64,000 nt of DNA from Nocardia sp. NBC_01327 (GCF_035958815.1 NZ_CP108384.1:124001-188000), one strand, 5' to 3'. Positions 51,233 to 61,179 are shown, counted from the first letter of the stretch. Translations and numbers: made by a program. Notes: generated by a model not told the origin, from the letters alone.

Positions 51233-51797
51233 GCACCCCACCGGACCCACCGAAGCCGGTCTCGGCGACGTACTCGCCGAGATCAGCGCGGACGCCGACC
51301 GCCGCACTCACGCGGCGATGTCTCCCGAGTGGAATTTCATTGCCGCACTGCTCAACCTCACCCGCGAGGAAGCCGTCGAAGTCCTCGCCCTGGTACACGC
51401 GGATGATCTCGCCGACCACCTCAGCAAATCCGTGTTCGTCATGATCCGAATCATCGTGGAGCAACGCGGCGAGCAACCCACCCCGCAAGCCGTCGCCGCC
51501 CTTGCCCGCGGACTCGGAGACAAGCTTGCCCCGCTCATGCTGTCCGCCGACCGCATCGCGTTATGGGTCGCCGGGGTCTACTCACTCGGCAACCCGATCA
51601 CCACATGGTCCAGTGCCCGCCAAGTCGTCGAAGACGCCTACCGCCGGCGGTTTGCGCTCATCGGTACCCGCATGACGCAAATGGCCGACGCCTACGCCCC
51701 GATCCCCGACCTCGAGGAACTCGCCGGTGACGCCCGCCGCGACTGGTACACCGTCCGCTCCCGCCTGATCACACTCACCACCCGCGCCCGCCAATAA
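51198..51797 (+). CDS. DnaB N-terminal-domain-like protein
   Basis: A 199-residue protein with a perfect AAGGAGGT ribosome site 7 nt before ATG 51198. NFIAALLNLTREEAVEVLAL, VHADDLADHLSKSVFVMIRI and EQRGEQPTPQAVAALARGLG match the helical N-terminal domain of replicative helicase DnaB, but there is no ATPase domain. It could modulate host DnaB or be a helicase-loader-like element protein; this is inference. Confidence 0.5.
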   Translation: MTRTARPIRRSEHPTGPTEAGLGDVLAEISADADRRTHAAMSPEWNFIAALLNLTREEAVEVLALVHADDLADHLSKSVFVMIRIIVEQRGEQPTPQAVAALARGLGDKLAPLMLSADRIALWVAGVYSLGNPITTWSSARQVVEDAYRRRFALIGTRMTQMADAYAPIPDLEELAGDARRDWYTVRSRLITLTTRARQ

Positions 51798-51814
51798 CCC
51801 CGAAGGACCCCGCG

Positions 51815-52156
51815 ATGGCCGTACACCCCGTAACCGCACTCGCACCACCACTCAACATGCGCACCTACCCCGACGGACACATCACCTACGACGTCCAACT
51901 CGCCCCCGACCTCACCATGCACGTCGCCAGCCTCTGGCCCCACGGCACCCGATACCAACTTTTCGTCGGATGCGGGCCCGAACTCATAGTCACCGGCACC
52001 GCCGCAGCCGAAATCCACATCCTCCGAGAAGCACTCACCCTCACCGCGGAATCCTCCGCCAACTGGTACGAGAAAACCGATCTGCTGAGCAACGCTCTGC
52101 TGGACCTCACGCGTCACCGCGTCGCGCTCGCCAGAGGTGAAAACCCCAGCCCCTAA
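51815..52156 (+). CDS. Small hypothetical protein
   Basis: A 113-residue protein 17 nt after the previous gene; beta-rich start (HITYDVQLAPDLTMHVASLW) and helical end. Last gene of the plus-strand series before the terminator. Not recognised. Confidence 0.5.
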   Translation: MAVHPVTALAPPLNMRTYPDGHITYDVQLAPDLTMHVASLWPHGTRYQLFVGCGPELIVTGTAAAEIHILREALTLTAESSANWYEKTDLLSNALLDLTRHRVALARGENPSP

Positions 52157-52215
52157 CCCCGCAGGCACAACGACGTGCCCAGGCAACCAACGCCGCTTGC
52201 CGCGCGGCAACACAA

Positions 52216-52261
52216 GCCCCTGTTTGGACCAGTTAAGGACTGGTCCAAACAGGGGCTTTTT
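52216..52261 (+). terminator. Strong intrinsic terminator with T-tract
   Basis: GCCCCTGTTTGGACCAGT (52216-52233) pairs perfectly with ACTGGTCCAAACAGGGGC (52239-52256), 5-nt loop, followed by TTTTT. The best canonical intrinsic terminator in the window; it ends the plus-strand series. Confidence 0.9.
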
Positions 52262-52300
52262 GCGTGTCCAGGTCTGGGTGCCAGCGCGCCCCGAGACGAA

Positions 52301-52729
52301 CTACTCGAGTACGGCCGCAGGCTCAGCCACCGCGACCGGCGCGGTCGCTGGCGGTTTCACCACTTTCGGTGTGGCTTTCTTCGGTGGCGCGACCAGGCGC
52401 AGCAGTCGCCGCACTTCCACGACGTCGAGCCCGGCCAGCTCTGCTAGGTCCGTCTCGCTCGTTCCGCGGTTCTTGATCCGCGCCAGCGCGTCCGCCTGCT
52501 CGCGCTCGGCAGCCGCGCCCGCCGCTGTGTACGTGTCGTTGGCCGCCGCTATCGCGGCATCGCGTCGCGTGGCCGCCCGCTCTACCGCCGTCGATGATTT
52601 CAGGAACGCCGTCAGATCGCCGGTGTTTTCCTCCTCGCGTTTGCGGTTGGCCGCCGCGACTTCGGCCATACGCGCTCGCGCGGTCTGCCGGGCGGTCACC
52701 CGGTCCCCTGTGCTCTGCTGTCCGCTCAT
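52301..52729 (-). CDS. Coiled-coil protein with terminal HTH-like segment
   Basis: A 142-residue protein from ATG 52729 with GGGAGG upstream. An Ala/Glu/Arg-rich coiled coil (ARQTARARMAEVAAANRKRE, AAAEREQADALARIKNRG) is followed by ETDLAELAGLDVVEVRRLLR, a possible helix-turn-helix, and an Ala/Pro-rich tail. It lies close to the recombinase and relaxase genes and may be an accessory DNA-binding protein. Confidence 0.6.
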   Translation of the reverse strand: MSGQQSTGDRVTARQTARARMAEVAAANRKREEENTGDLTAFLKSSTAVERAATRRDAAIAAANDTYTAAGAAAEREQADALARIKNRGTSETDLAELAGLDVVEVRRLLRLVAPPKKATPKVVKPPATAPVAVAEPAAVLE

Positions 52730-53164
52730 TGCTAAGCCCTCCCAGACCGGGGCCGGTCGCGGCCCCTCGCGCCGGCTAGCGGCCCGGAAGGCCGGTAGCT
52801 GAGGTTTGCCCGAACAGTTGTTGATCTTCACCGTACGCCCGTACCGCCCTACTCATCCCCACTTTCAATACCGTGCGCCCCCTTTTCCCTTCCGCGCCCC
52901 CGTTTTCGATCCCACGCCCCTTGCCTGCACGTATCCCACCCTTCTACCCCCCTTTAAAGCCTCAATCTCGTACACACCTCTTGCACTATTGTGAATAACT
53001 CGGACTATCGCTTTAGAAGCGACAGTTTCGCCGCTACCAGCGGGACTATCGGATGGCGGTTTTCGTGACAGGTTCAGGTTTCCCCAGAACGCGCTGACGC
53101 ACCCAGTCTCGCTGCTACCGTAAGGCGACATTGTCGCCTTTCCGTTGACAGTCGGGAGCGGATT
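52730..53164. other. AT-richer intergenic region with palindromes
   Basis: No gene. Less GC-rich than its surroundings (52800-53000). It holds repeated pieces: GGACTATCG at about 53002 and 53042, GCGACAGTTTCGCCGCTACC and GCTACCGTAAGGCGACA, and the palindrome at 53122. It may be a recombination, replication or transfer site for the adjacent recombinase or relaxase. Confidence 0.45.
53122..53140. repeat. 19-bp palindrome
   Basis: AAGGCGACA-T-TGTCGCCTT, 25 bp upstream of the recombinase start. Plausible operator or recombinase core site. Confidence 0.55.
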
Positions 53165-54295
53165 TTGTCCAATATTCCTGGTTCCGCGGGGCTGGTTCTC
53201 GTCCCCGGAGTGCGTCATCTCGACGAGCCGGCAGCGGTATACGAAGCCATGCTGACGGGCTGGGAGAACCAGCAGAAATCACGGATATTGTCGCTCTCGA
53301 CGATCGGTCCACGAACCGCGTTGCTGCGCAGATTCGCCGCGTTCACCGGTTCCTATCCGTGGTCCTGGACGGCCTCGGACGTAGAGGATTTCACTGTTTC
53401 GCTGACCTCGGTCTCGGGTGGGAGGTTGGCTCCCTCGACGATCCGTGGCTATCACCTGGTGCTGCGAATGTTCTGCGACTACCTCATCGATCCTCGCTAT
53501 GAATGGGTGCGCCAGTGCCGAGACAGGTTCGGGCAGGTCCCTTCTCAGGTCTGCCATGAGTGGAACACCGTCGCGCATCTGAGCGACTACGAAGGTCGCC
53601 CCACGCGGCGGCCGCTGTCCTATGACGAGGTGCAGCAGCTGTTCGATTACCTCGACGAACGGGTCGAGCGGATCGCCGTCTCGGGCCGCAAAGGTGCGCT
53701 CGCGGCACTGCGCGATGCACAAATGATCAAGACCGCCTACGCCTACGGATTGCGGCGAACCGAGCTCTGCCGACTCGAACTTGTCGACCTGCGCCCGAAC
53801 CCACACATGCCCGAGTGGGGCACCTACGGATCGCTGCACGTGCGCTACGGCAAGGCCACCCGCGGCAGCACACCGCGGCGGCGCACGGTGCTGACCGTGC
53901 CGGAATTCGACTGGATCGTGGCGGGCATGCGGCAGTGGGTCGAGCAGGCGCGCACGATCTTTCGCCCCGCCGATCATCCCGCGTTATGGATCACCGAACG
54001 CCTCACCCGGGTCGACGGCGCTTTCCTCGAACGTCGGTTCTCCCGCGCCCGCGCCGGCGCCGGGCTGGCACCGGAACTGACGCTGCATTGCTTGCGCCAT
54101 TCCTATGTCACGCATCTGATCGAGTTCGGTTACCCGGAGCGGTTCGTGCAGGATCAGGTCGGGCACCGCTACGCCTCGACGACCGCGATCTACGCCTCGG
54201 TGAGTAACGATTTCAAGAATCAGACCCTGCGAAACGCCCTGCACCGGATCTATGCTCGCGCGCCCAAAACCACCGTCCCTCAGGAGAACAGGTGA
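53165..54295 (+). CDS. Tyrosine recombinase
   Basis: A 376-residue tyrosine recombinase with a full catalytic set: Arg197 in YGLRRTEL, His308 and Arg311 in HCLRH, His334 in GHRYASTT, and Tyr343 as nucleophile. The N-terminal ~170 residues form the core-binding domain (STIGPRTALLRRFAAFTGSY). Start is TTG 53165, preceded by GGGAGCGG. Its stop overlaps the next start (GTGA). First gene of a three-gene module that resembles Tn554-like or recombinase-in-trio elements. Confidence 0.85.
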   Translation: MSNIPGSAGLVLVPGVRHLDEPAAVYEAMLTGWENQQKSRILSLSTIGPRTALLRRFAAFTGSYPWSWTASDVEDFTVSLTSVSGGRLAPSTIRGYHLVLRMFCDYLIDPRYEWVRQCRDRFGQVPSQVCHEWNTVAHLSDYEGRPTRRPLSYDEVQQLFDYLDERVERIAVSGRKGALAALRDAQMIKTAYAYGLRRTELCRLELVDLRPNPHMPEWGTYGSLHVRYGKATRGSTPRRRTVLTVPEFDWIVAGMRQWVEQARTIFRPADHPALWITERLTRVDGAFLERRFSRARAGAGLAPELTLHCLRHSYVTHLIEFGYPERFVQDQVGHRYASTTAIYASVSNDFKNQTLRNALHRIYARAPKTTVPQENR

Positions 54296-54642
54296 GTCCT
54301 CGACAAGTCGCGATGCGCTGGCATCTGCGTCAGGTGATGGCTACTCGCGGCATCTTTCACACCAGTGACATGGTGCCGTTGTTGGCCGATCGCGGCATCC
54401 ATATGACTCGCCAATACGTCCACAAGTTGGTGACCAACGCACCGTCGCGCATCAACACCGACCTGCTCGCCGCGCTCTGCGACATCCTCGATTGCCAGCC
54501 CAACGACCTGCTCGAACCTGTTGCCACGCAGGTCGAGCAGGCCCGCACCGGCACCGACGCGAACACCGAGGAAGGGCTCGGCATCGGCGATCTGCGTCCG
54601 ATCCGCGCCACCGTTCGCCGCCCCTACGAGCACAACGAGTGA
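54292..54642 (+). CDS. XRE-like helix-turn-helix protein of the recombinase module
   Basis: A 116-residue protein. RWHLRQVMATRGIFHTSDMV, LLADRGIHMTRQYVHKLVTN and LLAALCDILDCQPNDLLEPV form a Cro/CI-type DNA-binding domain; the C-terminal ~35 residues are disordered and acidic. GTG starts overlap both neighbours (GTGA at each end), so all three genes are one unit. It may guide recombinase binding or repress the module. Confidence 0.75.
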   Translation: MSPRQVAMRWHLRQVMATRGIFHTSDMVPLLADRGIHMTRQYVHKLVTNAPSRINTDLLAALCDILDCQPNDLLEPVATQVEQARTGTDANTEEGLGIGDLRPIRATVRRPYEHNE

Positions 54643-56168
54643 CCCGCAAGCAGATCCCGCGCACACTCTGCCCGCACTGCGGCAAGACCGCGCTCTGCAC
54701 TCGCCCCATCCTCGATGATCTGGTCTGCCAGACTTGTCAGCTGCGGTTTCTCCGCGCACCCAAACCTTGCCCGGGCTGCGAAGAACCGAAAGTACTTGCC
54801 TTCTACGATCACCAGCACCGACCCGCTTGCGCCACCTGCACCGGCAACGAACCTATCTACGCCTGCCCGCGCTGCGGACACGAGGACCGCCACTACGGCC
54901 GCTACTGCGCTCCATGCACCCTGCACGAGCGGGCCAGCGCACTGCTCGCTGATAGGACCGGGAAAATCCATCCACAACTGCAGCCGGTTTTCGATGCCTG
55001 GATGGCAGGAAAACGCCCACGAAGCACGGTGCAATGGTTCACCAAACCCTCAGCCTGCCCGGAAATTCTGCGCGCGATGGCCCTGGGTGATCTGCCGATC
55101 TCCCACGACACCTTCGAAGAATTGCCCAGCACTCGCCCCATCAACTACATCCGCGACCTACTCGCCGCGACCGGAGTGATCGAGCCCTATCAACCACTGA
55201 TCGCGCGAACCACACACTGGCTCAACGAGATTGTCGGGTTGATGCCCAAGCACCACGCCGACATCATCCACCGCTTCGCCCAATGGCACCTGCTGCGCCG
55301 ATTACGCCACCTCGAAAGCCAGAACAAGGTCACCCGAAGCGCCACCCAAAACGCCCGCGCGAACATCCTGACCGCTATCCGCCTACTGATCTGGCTCGAC
55401 GAACACAGCATCGAACTCCCCGCGACCACCCAAGCCGACCTCGACCGCTACCTGGCCCGCTACCCCGGACGCGGCCCGATCCTGGCCCGGTTCATCGACT
55501 GGACCAACAGCACCCAACTCACCCACCAGTTGCGTGTTCCGGCGCCTGCGCGCCCAGATCTACAGGTCGAACTCGCCGAAGACCAACGCTGGCAACACAT
55601 CGAAACCTTGCTGCACGAGACCACCATTCGCCGCTACACCCGCATCGCCGGATTGTTCATGCTGCTGTTCGCTCAACCCCTCTCCCGAATCTGCCGGATG
55701 CGACCCGAGCAGCTCACCCTGCTCGCGGACTCGGTCACCGTCACCTTCGATACGGTCGCCATCGAAATGCCCGCTCCGCTCGATGAATTGTTGCGAGAGC
55801 ACCTCCACCACGGCGGCCCCGCCTCCTACGCCAACCACAACACATGGCTGTTCCCCGGACGACTGCCCGGCAAGCACCTGGTCACCGAGAACATCCGCGG
55901 CGAACTCGTCGCCCACGGCATCCGCCCCCACCACGCCCGCCATGCCGCGATGTTCCAACTCGCCGCCGAAATGCCCACCCCCGTCCTGGCCGAACTCCTC
56001 GGACTTTCCCCGATTACCGCCGGTCGATGGGCGGCACTCTCCGCACACACCTGGGCCCACTACACCGCCATGCGACACACAAGCCTTCAGGGCAATCACC
56101 ACAACATTGAATTGTTGGCTAACACCATTTCCCCGAGAAGCCATCAGTCACCACAACAACCCCAATAG
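54639..56168 (+). CDS. Zinc-ribbon protein with recombinase-like C-terminus
   Basis: A 509-residue protein. The first ~95 residues carry at least six CxxC pairs (CPHCGK, CQTC, CPGCEE, CATC, CPRCGH, CAPC), a multi-zinc region. The C-terminal ~170 residues follow a tyrosine-recombinase pattern (PLSRICRMRPEQLTLL, then HHARHAAMFQLAAE and SAHTWAHYTAM), with candidate Arg, His-x-x-Arg and Tyr. Catalytic activity is uncertain. It completes the three-gene recombinase module. Confidence 0.65.
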   Translation: MTRKQIPRTLCPHCGKTALCTRPILDDLVCQTCQLRFLRAPKPCPGCEEPKVLAFYDHQHRPACATCTGNEPIYACPRCGHEDRHYGRYCAPCTLHERASALLADRTGKIHPQLQPVFDAWMAGKRPRSTVQWFTKPSACPEILRAMALGDLPISHDTFEELPSTRPINYIRDLLAATGVIEPYQPLIARTTHWLNEIVGLMPKHHADIIHRFAQWHLLRRLRHLESQNKVTRSATQNARANILTAIRLLIWLDEHSIELPATTQADLDRYLARYPGRGPILARFIDWTNSTQLTHQLRVPAPARPDLQVELAEDQRWQHIETLLHETTIRRYTRIAGLFMLLFAQPLSRICRMRPEQLTLLADSVTVTFDTVAIEMPAPLDELLREHLHHGGPASYANHNTWLFPGRLPGKHLVTENIRGELVAHGIRPHHARHAAMFQLAAEMPTPVLAELLGLSPITAGRWAALSAHTWAHYTAMRHTSLQGNHHNIELLANTISPRSHQSPQQPQ

Positions 56169-56256
56169 TCCTGGGTATCAATAGTATTGCTTCACCAACA
56201 TTTCTGGGTCTACCCCCTTCCGATGCTGCGAATTGGCGCGCACACTCGATCTTGTG

Positions 56257-59200
56257 ATGACCATCCACCCGATCCACGCGGGCGATGGCTACACCTACCT
56301 CACACGACAGGTGGCCACCGGCGACCGAACACGCGCCCACGGCCAAGGGCTCACCGATTACTACACCGCTTCGGGTGCTCCGGCCGGCCGATGGTTCGGG
56401 CGCGGCGCGCAGATCCTCGAGGTGACCGGCGAGGTCACCGAAGCCCAGATGCGAGCCCTCTACGGCGAGGGAATCCACCCCCGCGCCGACGACATCATGC
56501 TCGAGGTCTTGGGCGAGGGCGGATCGGTCCGAGATGCACTTGCTGCCACGAAACTTGGTAGCGGGCACCACCGGCGCGGCCAAGGCACCACCGATATCGC
56601 CGCCGCCTACGCCCACGGCAAAGCCGAATTCCTTCTCGCCCACGGCCGCTCCCCCAGCAAGGACGAATGGGCCCTGCTGCGCGAGAACGCCGCCCGCGAC
56701 AGCCTCAGCCACGACCTCGGGCACGACCCGTCCGACCACGAGATCACCGGCGCCCTCGCCGATGAGAAACGGCACCTCGGGCACGCGGTCGCCGCCTACG
56801 ACTGCGTGTTCACCCCGCAAAAATCGGTGTCGATCCTGTGGGGATTGGGCGATGACGACACCCGCCAAGCGATCTGGGAATGCCACGAGCAAGCCATGAA
56901 AGACACCCTGGACCGGATGCAGGACACCTACGCCCTGGCCCGCCGCGGCGCGGGCGGAGTCCGCCAAATCGACGCCGACGGACTGACTTTCGCCCTGTAC
57001 CAACACTTCGACAACCGCACCGGCGACATGAATCCACACACGCACGCTGTCGTATCCGCACGAGTGCTCGGCGACGACGGAAAATGGTCCGCCCTCGACG
57101 CGCGCGCCCTCTATTCGGCGACAGTGTCGCTGTCGTGCCAATACAACGCCACCCTCACCGGCATGCTGCAACGGCGCCTCGGCCTGCGGTTCGAAGAACG
57201 CTACCGAGGCGGTATCTCCAAGGCCCCGGTCCTGGAAATCGCGGACGTGCCAGAGGAAATGATCACCGCGTTCTCCCGGCGCCCCAACATCCTGCGCGCC
57301 ACCGAGGAACTAGTCCGCGACTACCGGACCAAGCACGGCCACTCCCCCAGCAAATCGACCCAGATCAAACTCACCCAAGCCGCCACATTGGCGACCCGGG
57401 ATGCCAAACCGCTCCCGAAAACGTTGCGGGAGATGCTCGCCGAATGGGCGCAGCGCGCCGAAACCCTGCTCGATGACGGACGCACCGCCGAAGAGTTCGT
57501 ACGCGATGTCATCTACCTGAGCAACCACCCCGACGCCGTGCGCGGCTACGACCCCCAGCACGCCGCACTGGCCGCCGGCATCGCGCTCGGCGGCGCGAAA
57601 GGGATCGCCGAAGCACCACGCAGCCGCATCCGCGCTGGGATCGCCCAGGCCCTGCGACTATATGAATTCGACACCGACCTCGCACGGGAGACCGCCGCCA
57701 CCGAGGTCGCCGCATTGCTGGATCCGGCCAACGACAGCAACCTCCTGGACCGCCTGGAACTGGCGGCTTCCTCCGCTGAGCGCACCGTGTACGACCCCGA
57801 ACGCCTCGTCGCCGACGTGCTCGACACCGTGTCTCGCCGACGCCCGACCTGGACCGAAGTACACATCCGCGCCGCCGCCGAAGACCGAGTCGCCCTGTGC
57901 CACTTCGACTCCGACCACGCCCAACGCGAAGCCGTGGAACAACTCGTCGCGACAGTGCGCGGGCAGTGCCTGCAACTGAGCATCGACCCCGACCCGGTAC
58001 CCGCCGCGCTCGCCCGACGCAACGGGGAAAACGTGTACAGCACCCGCGCCGCGACCACCATCCGCTACACCAGCCAAGCTGTTCTGGACGCGGAAACCGC
58101 GCTGTGCGACGCCGCCCGCACCCCGACCACCGAGTTCGTCACCACCGCCGCGGTCGATGCCGCTATCGCCGCTACCGAAGCGACCACCGGACAGAAGCTC
58201 AATGCTGGTCAGCGCGAGATCGTGCGGCACCTGTGCACCTCCGGCACCCGGTTGGCGGTCGCGATCGGGCCCGCCGGAACCGGGAAAACCACCGCCATGC
58301 GCGCGGTCGCCCGCACCTGGATCGATGACGGGCGCACCGTCATCGCCCTCGCCCCGCAGAAGAGCGCCGCCCGCATCCTCGGCGAGGAAATCGAGGTCCC
58401 CGCCCGCACCATCGACGCCCTGCTCACCATCATCCGCAACGGCGGCGACGCCGGACTGGCCGCCGGAACGATGCTTTTGGTCGATGAGGCAGGCATGGCC
58501 AACACCCACAACCTGCACGCACTACAGACCATCGCCGACGACGCCGGGGCGGTGGTGCGCTGGATCGGCGACCCCGCGCAACTGTCCGCTGTCGAGGCCG
58601 GTGGCATGCTGCGCCTGATCGCCCGCGACACCGCCGCACCCCACCTGCAAGAAGTCGTGCGGTTCACCGATCCGGACGAGGCACAAGCGTCCCTGGATGT
58701 GCGTGACGGCGACGCCGAGCAGGCCTGGGAGTTCTACAAACACGCGGGCCGCGTCGTGTCCGGGATGGCTGATGAGCTGCGCGAACAGATCCTTACCGCG
58801 CACCTGGACGACCTCGATGCCGGGGTCAGCAGTTTGATGATGGCCGCCACCCTCGACGATGTGCACCTGCTCAACGGGGCCGCCCAAACCGCCTACGGCT
58901 TGCGCGGTCACCTCGACACCACCACCGCCGGTGCACTGTTGGCAGACGAGCACTCCGCGCACGCGGGCGATCTGATCGTCACCCGCCGCAACACCAACCG
59001 GCTGCGTATCACTGGCGGCTACCGCCGCGGGAACCCGGTCGACAACGGCGAACAATGGCGGGTGCGGACCGTGCACGAAGACGGGTCCCTCACCGTCGTC
59101 GGCATCACTCACCGCGGGCACGTCCATCTGCCCGCCCGGTACGTGCGGGACTCGGTGGAACTCGGGTACGCCAGCACCGTGCACCGCGCCCAAGGAATGA

Positions 59201-61179
59201 CCGTCCAACGCGCGTATGTGCTCATGGGCTCCGCACTCGGACGCAGCCTCGCCTACGTCGGACTCACCCGCGGCAGCGAATACAACGGCATCTTCCTGGC
59301 CACCGACACCCTGCCCGAACCCGACCTCGACCACGCCCCCGGCGAGGAACTCACCGACTACCAGGTGTGGTGCCGCGAACTCGCACGCGACGACGACAAC
59401 ATCAGCGCCACCCAACGACTACGCGAGGAAATCGCCGCCGGAGCCGACGACCCGCAACGCACCCGCGAGATCTACGACTACGCCCGCACCCTCCTCGCGC
59501 ACCCCCGCCTGGAGGATCTGCTCGAGCGGGCCCTGCCGGTAGATCTGGCCCAGCAGGTGCAAGCCTCCCCGCACTATCCGACGCTGCTGGACACCCTCGA
59601 CCTCGCCGACCAGGCAGGGGTGGACACCACCACGCTGGTCGGGCTCATCGCGACCGATCGCTGGCGGGCCACCGACGACACCCTCGACGACACAGGCGAT
59701 CCCGCCGCAGTATTGCGGGCCCGCGCCGACCGCCACATCGCCCGCCTACTCGGGCTGCCCGCCCGTAGCAGCGAAGGCAAATTCAGTGCGGTCCGCGACC
59801 TGCAAGTACCCGAACTTCCCGCACTGCCACCCCGCCATCCCGGCATGGACCGCGAGCTCGCCGACTACGCCGCCGCACTGTTCGAGCGCCTCAGCCTCAC
59901 CGACAAGGTCGAGGAACTCGAGGCCAATCCCGACCGGGTCACCGCCATCACGAACCTCGCCGACGCCCTGGCCCTGGGCACCGACAACGCCGCGGAGTTG
60001 CCTATCCGGATCGACCGGATGCACGCGGACTACGAACACTGCGCGAAAGTGTTGGGCCGGGACTGGGCGCGCTACCAGCTCGCCGAACAACTCCCTGCCG
60101 GGCTACACCGACAGGTGGTGGACGGACGCGATTACGAACACCTCCTCGACGTGCTCGCTGATGCCCGCGCCGCCGGCCTCGACACCACCGCGCTGATCAC
60201 CGAGATCACCACCGCGACCGAACCACGCCTGGTCCGCGGCCGCGATACCGCCACCGTGTTCGCCCAACGCGCCGCGACGATCCTCACCCAGCACCACCTC
60301 GAGACCGGCGAACCGGTCACCGCACCGACCCCGACCCCGCTGCCTCCGGAGCATCCCGGACGAGATCGCGCGGTCGCCGATCACGCCACCGATCTGCTGC
60401 ACCAAATCGGTGTGTTGCAGCAACTGCACCTGCACCAGCAGATGCAGACGCAGCCTTTCCGGATGCTCACCTCGAGCGCCCTCGATACCACGATCCGGCA
60501 GTTGCGCAACACCGCCACCATTCTCGATCCGGCAGAGCTATCGAACACCGGCCGCAGCTCCCTCGAGGCACAGGCGCATGCCCAACACCAGCAGTTGGAC
60601 GTCCACTGCGACAGCATTCGCGCAGCGCAACAAGCCTCCGCCACAGCACAGCAGGCCGTACACGCGCTCGCCGGCGCCGAGCTCGCGGTACAGCAAGCCC
60701 AGCACGTTCTCGACGAGCTGCCCACCTACCGGCGCACCGCACGCCGGGACGCGGCCACCGAGCTCGCCGCTGCCCATGCGATCCGCACCGAGCTGCAAGC
60801 TCGCGCCCGCACCACCGCTGCATCGGCAGCCCGCGCCCGTACCGAAACCGGTGTACCCGAAGCGCAATGGGCGGCGATGCTCGCGCGCGACAGCGACACC
60901 GTGCGGGCCGCCGAACTCGCCACAGCGCGTGCTGCAGATGCGCGGACGCAGGCTGCCCGAGAACGGCGGGAAGTACAACGAACCACGGCCGCCGGACGAC
61001 TCGAGCAGGCACAGACCGAACGCGCCCGCCGCCGCGGCCTCTCCCCCACCGAACGCGCCCTCGAACAGCGCTGGCGTGCAGCTCACCCGTACCCCGAACA
61101 GGACATCGAACCCGAACACGACGCCACCCCACCCGAACAGGAACTCGGTCACGGGACCGACCAAGGCGCACATCTGTAG
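56257..61179 (+). CDS. TraA/MobF relaxase-helicase
   Basis: A 1640-residue conjugative relaxase. The N-terminal TrwC-type domain (about 1-330) has YTYLTRQV and DYYTASG tyrosines and HTH at 261-263 in MNPHTHAVVSA, the metal-binding histidines. The helicase half has Walker A GPAGTGKTT at about 671-679 and Walker B LLVDEAGMA around 740-747, with ASTVHRAQGMTVQRAYVL as a later SF1 motif. The last ~250 residues are an Ala/Gln/Arg-rich coiled coil. It nicks at oriT and unwinds the transferred strand. ATG 56257 is chosen by match to family start. No coupling protein or T4SS gene is in the window. Confidence 0.9.
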   Translation: MTIHPIHAGDGYTYLTRQVATGDRTRAHGQGLTDYYTASGAPAGRWFGRGAQILEVTGEVTEAQMRALYGEGIHPRADDIMLEVLGEGGSVRDALAATKLGSGHHRRGQGTTDIAAAYAHGKAEFLLAHGRSPSKDEWALLRENAARDSLSHDLGHDPSDHEITGALADEKRHLGHAVAAYDCVFTPQKSVSILWGLGDDDTRQAIWECHEQAMKDTLDRMQDTYALARRGAGGVRQIDADGLTFALYQHFDNRTGDMNPHTHAVVSARVLGDDGKWSALDARALYSATVSLSCQYNATLTGMLQRRLGLRFEERYRGGISKAPVLEIADVPEEMITAFSRRPNILRATEELVRDYRTKHGHSPSKSTQIKLTQAATLATRDAKPLPKTLREMLAEWAQRAETLLDDGRTAEEFVRDVIYLSNHPDAVRGYDPQHAALAAGIALGGAKGIAEAPRSRIRAGIAQALRLYEFDTDLARETAATEVAALLDPANDSNLLDRLELAASSAERTVYDPERLVADVLDTVSRRRPTWTEVHIRAAAEDRVALCHFDSDHAQREAVEQLVATVRGQCLQLSIDPDPVPAALARRNGENVYSTRAATTIRYTSQAVLDAETALCDAARTPTTEFVTTAAVDAAIAATEATTGQKLNAGQREIVRHLCTSGTRLAVAIGPAGTGKTTAMRAVARTWIDDGRTVIALAPQKSAARILGEEIEVPARTIDALLTIIRNGGDAGLAAGTMLLVDEAGMANTHNLHALQTIADDAGAVVRWIGDPAQLSAVEAGGMLRLIARDTAAPHLQEVVRFTDPDEAQASLDVRDGDAEQAWEFYKHAGRVVSGMADELREQILTAHLDDLDAGVSSLMMAATLDDVHLLNGAAQTAYGLRGHLDTTTAGALLADEHSAHAGDLIVTRRNTNRLRITGGYRRGNPVDNGEQWRVRTVHEDGSLTVVGITHRGHVHLPARYVRDSVELGYASTVHRAQGMTVQRAYVLMGSALGRSLAYVGLTRGSEYNGIFLATDTLPEPDLDHAPGEELTDYQVWCRELARDDDNISATQRLREEIAAGADDPQRTREIYDYARTLLAHPRLEDLLERALPVDLAQQVQASPHYPTLLDTLDLADQAGVDTTTLVGLIATDRWRATDDTLDDTGDPAAVLRARADRHIARLLGLPARSSEGKFSAVRDLQVPELPALPPRHPGMDRELADYAAALFERLSLTDKVEELEANPDRVTAITNLADALALGTDNAAELPIRIDRMHADYEHCAKVLGRDWARYQLAEQLPAGLHRQVVDGRDYEHLLDVLADARAAGLDTTALITEITTATEPRLVRGRDTATVFAQRAATILTQHHLETGEPVTAPTPTPLPPEHPGRDRAVADHATDLLHQIGVLQQLHLHQQMQTQPFRMLTSSALDTTIRQLRNTATILDPAELSNTGRSSLEAQAHAQHQQLDVHCDSIRAAQQASATAQQAVHALAGAELAVQQAQHVLDELPTYRRTARRDAATELAAAHAIRTELQARARTTAASAARARTETGVPEAQWAAMLARDSDTVRAAELATARAADARTQAARERREVQRTTAAGRLEQAQTERARRRGLSPTERALEQRWRAAHPYPEQDIEPEHDATPPEQELGHGTDQGAHL

